From assembly GCA_016743235.1 (NCBI GenBank), contig VRZD01000009.1:62001-126000 (forward strand): a DNA stretch of 64,000 nt, read 5' to 3'. The position numbers and the translations under genes were made by a program. The notes under the pieces were generated by a model. That model saw only the letters and a list, made by a program, of their open reading frames with translations. It searched no databases and had not been told where the DNA came from. Below, piece after piece: positions 53,508 through 62,205 of this stretch. The DNA comes from Pantanalinema sp. GBBB05 (GTDB lineage Bacteria > Cyanobacteriota > Cyanobacteriia > Leptolyngbyales > Leptolyngbyaceae). Position 1 is the stretch's first letter. Each line of letters starts with the position of its first letter.

Positions 53508-54924
53508 TAGTCGCTCCTGCCTTCAGCGCCTCCTGCGCCGACTGCCCTTCTCCTTGGTAGCCAAAGTACCAGAGGGCGGCTGCCGCTTCTGCCCGACTGA
53601 CCGCCTTCTTGGGCTGAAAGAGGGTGGTGTAACCAAAAGCCCGCCGAATATTGGACTGGTCACCATTTTGATAGTCTGCTAAGACTGCCCGTTGCGCCAG
53701 GGGATCGATCCGAGCCGCATCTTGAAATCCCCAAGTTTGCTGAATTGCCTCTAGGCTGGCTTTAGGAAGAGCTTGACGGACATCCATCGGCACTTTCCAG
53801 AGCAATAGGGTTTCCCGAGTTAAGGGTTGATCCGGTCGGAAGGTAACCGTGGTACTACTACCCGATAACGGGCTGGGTAAAATCCCCGCTTCTGCCAAGC
53901 CCTGAATGACGGCAAAATCAGGATCACTAGGAGAGACATCCTTAAAAGCAGGTGACGCCGTTTCCAGCCCTGCCCGAATTTGTTGAGCTGGGCGATCGGA
54001 GTTAAGGCGATTGTTGGCGTTAAATAGCCAGCGGGCAAAGTCACGCCGCGTCATTGATTGATTTGGAGCCAGTTCAGTACTGCTAACGTTTGCCTTCGTG
54101 CCAACCGTTGGTGGGGTTAATACTCCCAACTGAGCCAGATCGTTGATGTAAGGTTGAAGTTCTTTCGGAGCCTTGTTGATATCGGTGAAGGAGTTGGGAG
54201 TGGTCAGCGATGAATCCGTTGCCCCCGAATTAGCGACCATCCCATCCGTTGTCGCTGTCCCCCCATATGCCCCAATATTGGTAGTCTCTGACAGTTTTAA
54301 GTTAGCCCAGTTGGCATTAGATGGAGGGATGGCTGTGGCGGACCCCGATCGCTGGTAGCGAATTGTAAACTCAGTCGGGGTGACCGTTGGGCTGGGTGTA
54401 CTGGTCGGAGTCGGCGTTGCCGGAGGAACCAGAGCATTAGCAGCAGAGAGAAATGCCACAGTCACTTTCAAATTTGGGGTTTCGGCGACGATCGTCCCTG
54501 GATCCGCATTAGCCGGCACTGGCTCTATGATTCGCCAACCGTTCGTTTGCAGCTGTTGACGGTAAAACGCAAGAATACGATCGCGGGTATCCCCACTGCT
54601 CCAGCGCGTCGTTGTCGCTGGAGCAGTCGCCGCTGTAGTCGGGGCAGGCAGAATTTCCTGCAACTCTGCGCCCGGATAGCGGGGGATTTCAGCCGGGAAA
54701 TCGACAGGCAACTCTACTGTTTCGGTCGGTTTCGGTGGAGATGACGGGGCGGTCGTAGGCACTGGGCTAGCCAATGGCGCAGCTTCTGAAGCAGTCAGTT
54801 GCGGATCAGCCTCTAAGGCTTTCTCAAATGTGCCGCTCCAGGATGTACCAGCACAGCTCGCTAAGGGCACCAGCAAGTAAGCTGCCAGAATGAGCAAAAC
54901 CGCAGAATGTTGACGGGACACCAC
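53497..54924 (-). CDS. S-layer-homology-domain lipoprotein
   Basis: This 475-residue protein is read from a GTG. Its signal peptide is followed by a lipobox, LVPLASC, with Cys24. The Pro/Ala/Thr-rich region carries a domain around 70-170 (FPAEIPRYPGAELQEILPAPT...RILAFYRQQLQTNGWRI), a small alpha/beta unit found in other cyanobacterial envelope proteins. SLH-type repeats follow from about residue 255 (FTDINKAPKELQPYINDLAQLGVL, FKDVSPSDPDFAVIQGLAEAGIL). SLH modules attach proteins to pyruvylated cell-wall polymers. It is thus a likely envelope-linking lipoprotein. Confidence 0.85.
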   Translation of the reverse strand: MVSRQHSAVLLILAAYLLVPLASCAGTSWSGTFEKALEADPQLTASEAAPLASPVPTTAPSSPPKPTETVELPVDFPAEIPRYPGAELQEILPAPTTAATAPATTTRWSSGDTRDRILAFYRQQLQTNGWRIIEPVPANADPGTIVAETPNLKVTVAFLSAANALVPPATPTPTSTPSPTVTPTEFTIRYQRSGSATAIPPSNANWANLKLSETTNIGAYGGTATTDGMVANSGATDSSLTTPNSFTDINKAPKELQPYINDLAQLGVLTPPTVGTKANVSSTELAPNQSMTRRDFARWLFNANNRLNSDRPAQQIRAGLETASPAFKDVSPSDPDFAVIQGLAEAGILPSPLSGSSTTVTFRPDQPLTRETLLLWKVPMDVRQALPKASLEAIQQTWGFQDAARIDPLAQRAVLADYQNGDQSNIRRAFGYTTLFQPKKAVSRAEAAAALWYFGYQGEGQSAQEALKAGATTGG

Positions 54925-54989
54925 AACACCAGGTCAAAACATACCCTCTCACACTAGCGTAGATTTTTCGTCTCCGACTGGCGCTAGCG

Positions 54990-55811
54990 TTAGTTTTCTC
55001 TATTTAGAGGGGAGCGGATATCCGCACTAGTGGATTGCTGCTGATAGGCGAGATAGACCGCTTCTAAAAATTGGTCAGAGGTTAAATTAGGCGGAATTGT
55101 TTCCATCAGGATCAAGCTTCGCAGTTGGCGTGCCAGTTTTAAGCTTAATTCCGATCGTGCTTTGACCTCCATCCGCTGACGGCGCTGCAAATATTCCCGA
55201 ATGATGGCGTAATCATCAGGTAATAACTGGGCAAAATCGGTTGTTTCGGGCAGGGTGGCTGCTAACTCTGTAGCCACATCAGAGATGACAATAGCCGCAT
55301 TCGGATCAGAGCGACTATCCTGCACCACGATCGTTCCAGCTGCCCAATCACCAATTCGTTTCTCGCGTTTACCCAGCAGAATGCAGAATAAACCAATAAA
55401 CAGAAAATCATCCACTAAGCGCAGAATCGACCGTAGGGCAGCTTGGGGCAGACCGATTGGTCTGCCATCATCCTGCACAACCCGAATTTTGGTAATCCGC
55501 TTGCCTGGAGTTTGCCCGCGCCAAACAGTTTCAAAAAAGACGAAGTAACCGTTATAGATGGCGAAGTTGATTAATAAGGAGATCGCCAATAACCACAACG
55601 GCGCATCACTGTAGTCGCCTCCGCTCTGGCTAAGAACGCTGAATAGCCCCATAGCGAAGAAATACCATAGGATCCAGAAGCCCACTAAAATCGCTCCCAG
55701 GATATGGTAGTCAATCACCAGTGCCAGAGTACGATTGCCAATACCAGCCAGCACGAACTCTAGTTCAACGCTTTCTGGTGTAGAGAAAGAAATGTGATTA
55801 AAGAAACGCAT
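54990..55811 (-). CDS. RDD family membrane protein
   Basis: The 273 residues begin with an N-terminal beta segment (MRFFNHISFSTPESVELEFVLAGIGNRTLALVIDYHI) and an RDD domain with three or four transmembrane helices. The characteristic charged pattern includes RTLALVIDY, GQTPGKRITKIRVV and LGKREKRIGDWAAGTIVV. A cytosolic helical tail of about 90 residues (LLPDDYAIIREYLQRRQRMEVKARSELSLKLARQLRS) follows. RDD proteins often travel with SpoIIM-like membrane genes, and one lies 1.1 kb away. Confidence 0.85.
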   Translation of the reverse strand: MRFFNHISFSTPESVELEFVLAGIGNRTLALVIDYHILGAILVGFWILWYFFAMGLFSVLSQSGGDYSDAPLWLLAISLLINFAIYNGYFVFFETVWRGQTPGKRITKIRVVQDDGRPIGLPQAALRSILRLVDDFLFIGLFCILLGKREKRIGDWAAGTIVVQDSRSDPNAAIVISDVATELAATLPETTDFAQLLPDDYAIIREYLQRRQRMEVKARSELSLKLARQLRSLILMETIPPNLTSDQFLEAVYLAYQQQSTSADIRSPLNREN

Positions 55812-55868
55812 GAACGCGGCTCAGGATGGAAAGTGTTTAGGAGCTGAGTGGAGCCAACTACATACGGT

Positions 55869-56801
55869 TTAGGATTTGCGATCGCGAAATTGCAACCCTA
55901 GCCCTTCTCGGCGACTGCGTAGATCATAGTAAAGTAACGCCTTAATACTTTGCCAGAACGGCATCACAAAGATATTAATCACTAAGAGCAGTACCATTGT
56001 CAGGGCAAAAGCTCGCAGAAAAGCAAACAGTAGGTCTGCTTGAGCCCCAGTAGGATTGATTGCGGTGGTAAATATCGTCCCAGCCATCCCTAGCGATGGC
56101 AGCAGTGCAATGATGTAGACAGGGATAGTAATGAGGGTAGCAAGCAGGATCACTAGCCAAATCCGACCGCTATAGCCCTTCGATAATTCCCAACTGCGGC
56201 TAATCGCCTGGCTACTGCCAATCCCTGATTCTAGGGCAAGGGGCACCTCAGGAATAAACACGCGGGCATAAAACCACAGGTATAGCCCCAAAGTCACCAA
56301 GTTAAGGATGATGGCTAACAATGCCACTAGGGCGTTACTGCTGCCTAGAGCCCCCGAAAGCACTTGGAGGACAAAGCCTTGTAAAAGACTCAGCCCAAAA
56401 TTAACAGCTGATAGGAGGAGTGTCACTAGGAATTGAGTAACAAAGAATTTCCAAACTTTCGATCGCAGTTGATTCCGAGCTGAGATAACGGTTTCAGGCT
56501 GTTCTGTCAATTCCTGAAATGCCAAGCGTGAGATTAAGGCTGTATTCATCAAGGCTTGGGCGGCACAGTAACATAACAACACTGCCCAAGCGACTAATAA
56601 CAACACATTCAAGCCGCCTGATTTACCAACTGACATCAAGATGATGACTAGAATCAATGCCCCAAACGGTAAAAACCCCCATAAAGTAGCAGTCAGTGCA
56701 ATGCCTAAATATTGCTGAAGATGAGACTTATACAGTCTGTACGCCGCACTAACAATATTGCCAGCGCTTAACGGTTGCATGGAGCCAGAGCCTTGAGCCA
56801 T
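55869..56801 (-). CDS. Polytopic membrane protein (glycerophosphodiesterase-membrane-domain-like)
   Basis: This 310-residue protein is highly hydrophobic. The start MQPLSAGNIVSAAYRLYKSHLQQYLGIALTATLWGF and six or so transmembrane helices resemble the membrane domain found in some glycerophosphoryl phosphodiesterases and DUF975-like proteins, including the RSWELSKGYSGRIWLV turn. It probably belongs to a membrane block with RDD and SpoIIM. It is divergent from spoIIM with about 80 bases between starts. No enzyme active site is visible. Confidence 0.7.
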   Translation of the reverse strand: MAQGSGSMQPLSAGNIVSAAYRLYKSHLQQYLGIALTATLWGFLPFGALILVIILMSVGKSGGLNVLLLVAWAVLLCYCAAQALMNTALISRLAFQELTEQPETVISARNQLRSKVWKFFVTQFLVTLLLSAVNFGLSLLQGFVLQVLSGALGSSNALVALLAIILNLVTLGLYLWFYARVFIPEVPLALESGIGSSQAISRSWELSKGYSGRIWLVILLATLITIPVYIIALLPSLGMAGTIFTTAINPTGAQADLLFAFLRAFALTMVLLLVINIFVMPFWQSIKALLYYDLRSRREGLGLQFRDRKS

Positions 56802-56883
56802 AAGTTAAACTCTTGCTATTCCGTGACAGGTGATGAAGCTATCCTAATTCACTCCCGGCAAGACGCTAAAAACATCACAGATT

Positions 56884-57837
56884 ATGAACATTCAGCGATG
56901 GATTGCTCGACGGCAACCGAGTTGGCAAGAACTGGATACATTACTCAAAAAAGCTGAGAAGCAGGGATTAAAGACCCTGAAAGCGGATGAAATTCGTCAG
57001 TTATCCAGCCTGTATCGATCGGTGTCTGGCGATCTAGCCCGAGCCAAAACCAATCAAGTGGGTGAGTTAGTCGTGCGGGATTTGCATAGCCTGACCACAC
57101 GGGGCTATTCCCAAATTTATCAAGGCTCACGGCGGCAAGAATGGCGAGCCATTCGGGAGTTCTACCTGTGGGGATTTCCGGCAGCTGTGCAGCAGGCAGG
57201 GGGCTATATTGCCTTTGCTACTGCCTTGTTTGTGCTAGCGGGCTTGATTGGTTGGTGGTTATCTTGGCGTGATCCAAACTTCCTCCGCTTGATTGTTCCA
57301 GGACATTTAATCGAGCAGGTGCGCGATCGCGGTGAACTGTGGATGGGATCAATCGTGGGCATGGAACCCTTTGCTTCCAGCAGCATCATGATCAATAACA
57401 TCCAGGTTTCTTTAGCGGCAGTTGCAGGTGGCATGACAGCCGGATTGCTCACCCTATACTCAATGCTGCTGAATGGCTTGATGATCGGCACGATCGGGGC
57501 ACTCGTCACGCAAAACAATCTAGCCTTCCCATTCTGGGCATTTGTTTTTCCCCACGGAGCATTAGAGTTACCCGCAATTTTTTTAGCCGGTGGAGCTGGC
57601 TTCTTGTTGGCTAGAGCCATTGTCTTTCCCGGACAATATCGCCGTAGCGATGCCCTCAAACTGTATGGCACCAGAGCCGCGCAACTGGTATTTGGCCTTG
57701 TCCCCATGTTAGTTATCGCCGGAATTATTGAAGGGTTCTTTTCCCCTAATCCCTACGTGCCTAATGTGGTGAAATACCTGGCAGGGTTAGTGTTATTTGT
57801 TAGCTTGATTGCTTACCTCAGCCGGAAACGCCTATGA
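56884..57837 (+). CDS. SpoIIM-like stage II sporulation protein M family
   Basis: This 317-residue protein has an N-terminal soluble helical region (RRQPSWQELDTLLKKAEKQGLKTLKADEIRQLSSLYRSVSGDLARA, a domain typical of the family) and five or six transmembrane helices. The family core includes ASSSIMINNIQVSLAAVAGGMTAGLLTLYSMLLNGLMIG and FVFPHGALELPAIFLAGGAGFLLARA. SpoIIM family members outside sporulators are associated with RDD proteins and MoxR ATPases; no MoxR gene is visible here. The stop overlaps the start of the next gene by four bases (ATGA). Confidence 0.87.
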   Translation: MNIQRWIARRQPSWQELDTLLKKAEKQGLKTLKADEIRQLSSLYRSVSGDLARAKTNQVGELVVRDLHSLTTRGYSQIYQGSRRQEWRAIREFYLWGFPAAVQQAGGYIAFATALFVLAGLIGWWLSWRDPNFLRLIVPGHLIEQVRDRGELWMGSIVGMEPFASSSIMINNIQVSLAAVAGGMTAGLLTLYSMLLNGLMIGTIGALVTQNNLAFPFWAFVFPHGALELPAIFLAGGAGFLLARAIVFPGQYRRSDALKLYGTRAAQLVFGLVPMLVIAGIIEGFFSPNPYVPNVVKYLAGLVLFVSLIAYLSRKRL

Positions 57838-58070
57838 AAAGCTTACCTAATTTCCTTGTTACTGGACTGATTGCGCTCTGGATTAGCACTATCGCCATTG
57901 TCGCTGTCCAGAACTTTACAGCCGTTTCGTTCAAATTCTTGCAGTTCCAATCGATTCAAATGCCGTTCGGATTAGTCCTGGCATTTAGTGTAGGGTTGGG
58001 AGCCATTGGTACGGCATTGATTCAATTACTGTCTAGTACCAGCTCTAATCGTGATTTAGAAGAAGATTAA
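57834..58070 (+). CDS. LapA-domain small membrane protein
   Basis: This 78-residue protein has two transmembrane helices (LVTGLIALWISTIAIVAVQNFT and MPFGLVLAFSVGLGAIGTALIQLL) and the VQN-FTAVSFKFLQFQSIQMPFGLVLAF pattern of LapA/DUF1049 proteins. It overlaps the spoIIM-like gene by ATGA, so it is translationally coupled. A short acidic tail (NRDLEED) ends the protein. Confidence 0.8.
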   Translation: MKSLPNFLVTGLIALWISTIAIVAVQNFTAVSFKFLQFQSIQMPFGLVLAFSVGLGAIGTALIQLLSSTSSNRDLEED

Positions 58071-58096
58071 CAGATTTAGCCCATTGATCGTTCAGC

Positions 58097-58134
58097 GATC
58101 GTCAGGAGGTTATACAACTAATCTCCTAACGATC
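58097..58134. terminator. Bidirectional terminator-like hairpin
   Basis: GATCGTCAGGAGGTT (58097-58111) pairs with AATCTCCTAACGATC (58120-58134), 13 of 15 positions matching with two G-T type mismatches. It sits between the ends of convergent genes, 27 bases after the LapA-like gene. Confidence 0.6.
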
Positions 58135-58145
58135 AAATCCAAGTT

Positions 58146-59114
58146 TTACAGTGAATACACTTGCCCATCGATTAATAAGCGAGTAATTCCCTTGGCTTGC
58201 AGATGAGATGAGGTCTTCTGCAACACTCGACCATCCGGTAACTTAATTACTCGTTGAGTCCGAGGATTCGAGTAGCGCTTGGCAACTCGGTGGTTATCAA
58301 AGATTGGCAAGGTCTTCGCTAAAGTTTCAGCTTCGGGAATTTCCCCTAAGTCACCAAATTCTCGGAGCGGTCGAGCAATTAATTCCGAGGAACGATCGAC
58401 CACCAGATAACAGGTGCGGGGAATGGGTGCTTGCGTTAATGGCAGTACCTGAACGAGATTCTTTCCGGCAACCTTTCTGCCGACAAGCAGCACTTCTCCC
58501 GGTAAACCATCCTCATCCTCTAAGTCATCCTCATCCAGATCGTCCTCTTCATCTAGATCATCTTCATCTAGATCATCCTCTTCATCATCTAGTAGCCCAC
58601 CTGGATGTTCTTCCAGGCGTTTCTCACTCAGAATTTCTTCAAAAACTTCTTCTGCTTCTGTCTGATAGCTAGTCTCAGCCACCTCGGTGACAACCGGCTC
58701 CTCGGCAAGCTCTTCGCTAGGGGAGTCGGCAGCTGACGATCGCCGCCGCACCCGCCGTCGCGGCGGCTCAAACTGAGTTGCTTGCTCCTCTGGGGCGGCT
58801 TCGGGTTCACGCGCGATGACTGAAGGACTTAAGCCTAAATCTAATTGCTCTAGGCTAAGAGCCGCTTTATCCACTGTTTCCGCTGATAGCAGCACACTGG
58901 CCGCAGGCTCATCATCAGTCGCAAAGCGTCCGGCTCGCTTTTGTTGAATCAGCAACTCATACTCATTGGCGGGCAACCCCTGCTTCAGAATCCGGCTAAT
59001 CGTAGAGTTACTCACTCCATAACGACTTGCCAATGTCGAAGTAGTTTCACCGGGCAAGTGATAAAGCTCAAGAATTTGTTGCTTTTCGGGATCGGAAAGT
59101 TTGCGAGAAATCAT
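58146..59114 (-). CDS. Helix-turn-helix protein with long acidic linker
   Basis: The 322 residues start with a resolvase/transposase-like HTH (MISRKLSDPEKQQILELYHLPGETTSTLASRYGVSNSTISRILKQGL, ~1-50). A disordered Glu/Ser-rich region follows, with a nearly pure Asp/Glu tract of DDLDED repeats at ~175-200. A C-terminal domain of about 120 residues comes next (EVLLVGRKVAGKNLVQVLPLTQAPIPRTCYLVVDRSSELIARPLREFG... VYSL), ending with short beta strands. This looks like a conserved cyanobacterial DNA-binding protein rather than a transposase, as no catalytic DDE domain is present. Function unknown. Confidence 0.75.
   Translation of the reverse strand: MISRKLSDPEKQQILELYHLPGETTSTLASRYGVSNSTISRILKQGLPANEYELLIQQKRAGRFATDDEPAASVLLSAETVDKAALSLEQLDLGLSPSVIAREPEAAPEEQATQFEPPRRRVRRRSSAADSPSEELAEEPVVTEVAETSYQTEAEEVFEEILSEKRLEEHPGGLLDDEEDDLDEDDLDEEDDLDEDDLEDEDGLPGEVLLVGRKVAGKNLVQVLPLTQAPIPRTCYLVVDRSSELIARPLREFGDLGEIPEAETLAKTLPIFDNHRVAKRYSNPRTQRVIKLPDGRVLQKTSSHLQAKGITRLLIDGQVYSL
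58514..58595 (-). repeat. Tandem repeat encoding the Asp/Glu tract
   Basis: Units such as CATCTAGATCATCTT and CATCCTCTTCATC repeat about five times and encode the DDLDED/DEEDD stretch of the HTH protein. It is a direct microsatellite-like array inside a coding sequence. Confidence 0.7.
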
Positions 59115-59210
59115 GCCATCAGCCTTGAGAGAGTCTCTGCCTTGTTCATTCTATTCTGAAGCAGATCCAACCTGGCTGGTGATTCCGCTTAGGGCTGGGA
59201 AAATTCTAAC

Positions 59211-60263
59211 TTAAGCCCGACGGCGGGAACTGCCCCGACGAGACCGACTTGATAAGTCATACTCCAAGGCAGCTCCAATACCAAATAGTACGCCGCAAAA
59301 TACCCAACCAACTTCCGGTAAACTGCCGCTTTTGTAATCAACAATATGGTCATTCGCATATTTGAACCAAATGTCAGCCACATAAAGACAGAAGGCAGCA
59401 AAGGCAATCATCCGCCACGATTGAGAAAATCGCCCACCCCAGAATGCTAATAGCAACGCTGTTGCCAGCACTAGCAAGATGACATCACAAACCAGGTAAA
59501 ACAGATTCACTGGACCTTTAAAGGGTTCTAGGGCGTTTTTTAGATCTATAGCCCAAGATGGGATTACTTTCTCCTCGGTTGCTCCAGGCTTTGCCCCAGT
59601 TTGTGACGTCACGGTGGGTGCGATCGCTGGAGTCGCTGGAGCCGACACTGTTGATTTAGCCGTGGGAGTAGGTTTGAGGGATGGTTTGGCTGCCGGAGCC
59701 GTTTGAGCGTAGGCTGGGGAATCGAGGAAAAATGCCGTTTTATCAGGCTCTTGAGGAGTACTTGACCAGAGCCAGATGGCAAGGGCTATCCCGATCGCGC
59801 CAATTCCTACCACCAATCCTTTCTGCCAAATCTCTAGATTGAGGCGACGAGAGGAGACCGCTTGCCAGAGTCCCAGCACTAGAAAGATATACGTCAGGAT
59901 GAAGAAAAAGTCTCCCGGTGACACGGCGGCATCTAGACCTAACACTAATTCCCAATAGGTGAATAGCAAATTCCCTAAAAAGTAGAACAGCATGCCTAAG
60001 CCGATACACAGCCAAACATTACGACCGCTAACAATTTGCGGACTACGCCAGTTCCGAAAACATAAGAGGAGGGCAACTAGATAAGCGGTTGCTTCAAAAA
60101 TTGTGGTTCCTAGCGAGTACCAGTCAGGTGGCTCTTCACCTTTAGGCGTTACACTAAACAGCAGAAAAAACAGGAGTGCCAGCACCGCCCAGGCAACTTG
60201 TGCCAGGACAATGGTTTGCACCGAAAGAAACGACTTGGAACCCGACTTATCCAGGCTACTCAT
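59211..60263 (-). CDS. Polytopic membrane protein, unrecognised (350 aa)
   Basis: Several transmembrane helices (IVLAQVAWAVLALLFFLLFSV, TIFEATAYLVALLLCF, WLCIGLGMLFYFLGNLLFTY, FFFILTYIFLVLGLWQAV, GLVVGIGAIGIALAIWLW) are followed by a Pro/Ala/Thr-rich linker of about 50 residues (APAAKPSLKPTPTAKSTVSAPATPAIAPTV). Three more helices come next, then a basic tail (SSRSRRGSSRRRA). I recognise no domain or catalytic motif. The linker-bounded halves suggest two membrane modules. Confidence 0.6.
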   Translation of the reverse strand: MSSLDKSGSKSFLSVQTIVLAQVAWAVLALLFFLLFSVTPKGEEPPDWYSLGTTIFEATAYLVALLLCFRNWRSPQIVSGRNVWLCIGLGMLFYFLGNLLFTYWELVLGLDAAVSPGDFFFILTYIFLVLGLWQAVSSRRLNLEIWQKGLVVGIGAIGIALAIWLWSSTPQEPDKTAFFLDSPAYAQTAPAAKPSLKPTPTAKSTVSAPATPAIAPTVTSQTGAKPGATEEKVIPSWAIDLKNALEPFKGPVNLFYLVCDVILLVLATALLLAFWGGRFSQSWRMIAFAAFCLYVADIWFKYANDHIVDYKSGSLPEVGWVFCGVLFGIGAALEYDLSSRSRRGSSRRRA

Positions 60264-60464
60264 AAGTTTTACTCACCAGGTAGCTGCAATAGCAATAGCA
60301 ATAGGGATGGGGATAGAGATGGAATCTCTCAAGCAAGGGTGACATATCTGTGGAACTTCGGAACACATTCGTCAAACATTCTTAAGATGGGCAGTCTGCT
60401 GCGATGGATCCAAAACATCCAGCCTGAAATAGATTGACCAAATCATTCCAGCGATCGTCTAGGC

Positions 60465-61124
60465 TTAGCGCCACAACTTGCCCAACGGTAATTGATTGAG
60501 CCAATTGGTAAACTGACTGCGATCACCAGAGGGTAAGTCTTGCAGGGCATCTAGCGCCCGTTCAGCAAAACTAGTATTACCAAAATATGATTTACCAATG
60601 CGGTGCAGTTCTTGTAGGAGAGTATTCAGATGGTGTTCCTGCCAGGGAGGGAGCTGAGCAGCATTCAACGGATCGAGTGTGAGCAGCTGTTTAACAGCAT
60701 CAGGCGACTCTGCCTGAGGAAAGTGCCATTGTTTGAACACCTCAGAAATATCTTTTTGGAACAATCCGGCTTGGCGATTTCCCAATAGATCCTCAATATC
60801 AATAAATACAGCCTGAAGCATGAGGAGACAAGCCTTCACGGCTGGAGCAGCGGCAGTATCACCTGCTCCTCCCTCTTCTGCCAATTGCTCTAGCCGAATT
60901 TTACCCCAGACGCTATAGCGTTCTGGCTCCTCCAACAAGACACAGGCTTTGCCCTGGTTATCTGTCAAGTCTCGCCATAGGGCTTTCGCATCTTCCTCTT
61001 GACTGGCGTTAAACACACTAATCAAGCGAAACGTTTGCCCCTGATAGGTCAGAATTGGAACTTTCTGATCCCGCTTTGGGTGCTGAATCGCCGAAATCTC
61101 AACATCCTGCCGTTTCAGTAACAT
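60465..61124 (-). CDS. Conserved-looking cytoplasmic protein, unrecognised (219 aa)
   Basis: This soluble protein starts MLLKRQDVEISAIQHPKRDQKVPILTYQGQTFRLISVFNASQEEDAKALWRDLTDN, a beta-rich N-terminal part. The rest is helical (CLLMLQAVFIDIEDLLGNRQAGLFQKDISEVFKQW, HHLNTLLQELHRIGKSYFGNTSFAERALDALQDL). It has no signal, membrane segment or known motif. The full-length clean frame and typical cyanobacterial codon use support a real gene. Confidence 0.65.
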   Translation of the reverse strand: MLLKRQDVEISAIQHPKRDQKVPILTYQGQTFRLISVFNASQEEDAKALWRDLTDNQGKACVLLEEPERYSVWGKIRLEQLAEEGGAGDTAAAPAVKACLLMLQAVFIDIEDLLGNRQAGLFQKDISEVFKQWHFPQAESPDAVKQLLTLDPLNAAQLPPWQEHHLNTLLQELHRIGKSYFGNTSFAERALDALQDLPSGDRSQFTNWLNQLPLGKLWR

Positions 61125-61410
61125 GACTCTACCAGTTAACTCCTGTCAGGGCGAGGGGTGTTTGGGCAAATATGCCTGAACATTTATTGAATAGGGATAC
61201 AGTAAGCTTATAGCCTGAAGGAAGCGAATTGGCGATGATTAATTTAGCAGGTTCCAAAACGATCGAGAAATAGGTTGACTTGGTTCAAATTCTCAGTAGC
61301 GCCAAAACTCCCAGTTCATCTGAGTTCTATAGATTCAGGTTATCCTAAAAAAGTCCGAGGACTTGTATCTGGCTAATCGCTAGCTTAAGATTTTCCTGGT
61401 AGAAGTTTGG

Positions 61411-61483
61411 TGGGCTCTTAGCTCAGTGGATAGAGCAATCGCCTTCTAAGCGATCGGTCACAGGTTCGAATCCTGTAGAGCCC
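61411..61483 (+). tRNA. tRNA-Arg (anticodon UCU)
   Basis: The 73-base cloverleaf folds fully: acceptor GGGCTCT with AGAGCCC, D arm GCTC/GAGC, anticodon stem ATCGC/GCGAT around the loop CTTCTAA (anticodon TCT), and T arm ACAGG-TTCGAAT-CCTGT. The discriminator is G. The CCA end is not encoded, as is usual in cyanobacteria. It reads AGA (and AGG by wobble) codons. Confidence 0.95.
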
Positions 61484-61500
61484 GTTTTGAATGGAATCCC

Positions 61501-62205
61501 CTAAATTCGTTGCAGCAGCGTCCGTCCGTGGGTATCTGTACCACAAGTATTCAGAAGTTTGTAGATTTTACTTAACCGCAATACCCGCTTAGTTTGTTCG
61601 GGGCTCGGTCGCCAAGGGCGGGGGTTGTCGTAGGCATAGTAAGTTTCTACCCCATCAATGCCAAGCCGTACCGCTTCAGCGATTAAATCCTCAGGGGGTT
61701 TGCGATAGCGAACCGGATGGGCTAACACTGCTAAGCCACCTGCCGCATGAATGCTCGCAATCACTCGGACGGCTCGATGAGCATCACCGATCTCCGCTTC
61801 TTTTTGGAGGTAAGGACTGATTGCCCAATGGTTGGGGTTAAAGGCATAGCCTAAAATGTGAACCTCGGTATTCAGCAGCGATGCATTAATTTCTACGCCG
61901 GTCCATAGCCGAGGAGTTGGACGATCGGGGTGTTGTTGCTGCCAGTTGGTCAGCCACTCTTGGGCAAATTGATACCCCTCTACAGTGTGGTGGTCGGTAA
62001 TTGCTAGTCCTTGTAGTCCGATACCGATCGCCTGTTCCATCAATACCTCTGGATGCAATTGGCCATCAGAACAGACGGTATGCATGTGAAAGTTGAACAA
62101 CGATGGGCAGCTGTCGGCATCGATTGTTTCAAATACCCGCCACAGTGCTGAAGCATCCTGAGCAGCGGGTTGGGAAACAGGAGCCTGAGCTAGATTGACA
62201 GCCAT
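61501..62205 (-). CDS. PHP-domain metal-dependent phosphoesterase
   Basis: The ATG at 62205 has a GAGG five bases upstream and gives 234 residues (MAVNLAQAPVSQ...). The PHP metal-binding motifs are present: LFNFHMHTVCSDGQ, ITDHHTVEG, GVEINASLLNTEVHILGY, HPVRYRKP and CGTDTHG. The family is related to the PHP domain of DNA polymerase III and to 3',5'-nucleoside bisphosphate phosphatase (YciV-like). The substrate is unknown. The leader may fold over this ribosome binding site (see the element at 62207-62296). Confidence 0.85.
   Translation of the reverse strand: MAVNLAQAPVSQPAAQDASALWRVFETIDADSCPSLFNFHMHTVCSDGQLHPEVLMEQAIGIGLQGLAITDHHTVEGYQFAQEWLTNWQQQHPDRPTPRLWTGVEINASLLNTEVHILGYAFNPNHWAISPYLQKEAEIGDAHRAVRVIASIHAAGGLAVLAHPVRYRKPPEDLIAEAVRLGIDGVETYYAYDNPRPWRPSPEQTKRVLRLSKIYKLLNTCGTDTHGRTLLQRI

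Noticed and set aside
58514..58595. CRISPR-like array
   Set aside because: Units are contiguous, vary in length and encode an acidic protein tract in frame; there are no spacers.
58146..59114. Transposase gene
   Set aside because: The HTH resembles those of transposases, but there is no DDE catalytic domain and no terminal inverted repeats or target duplication.
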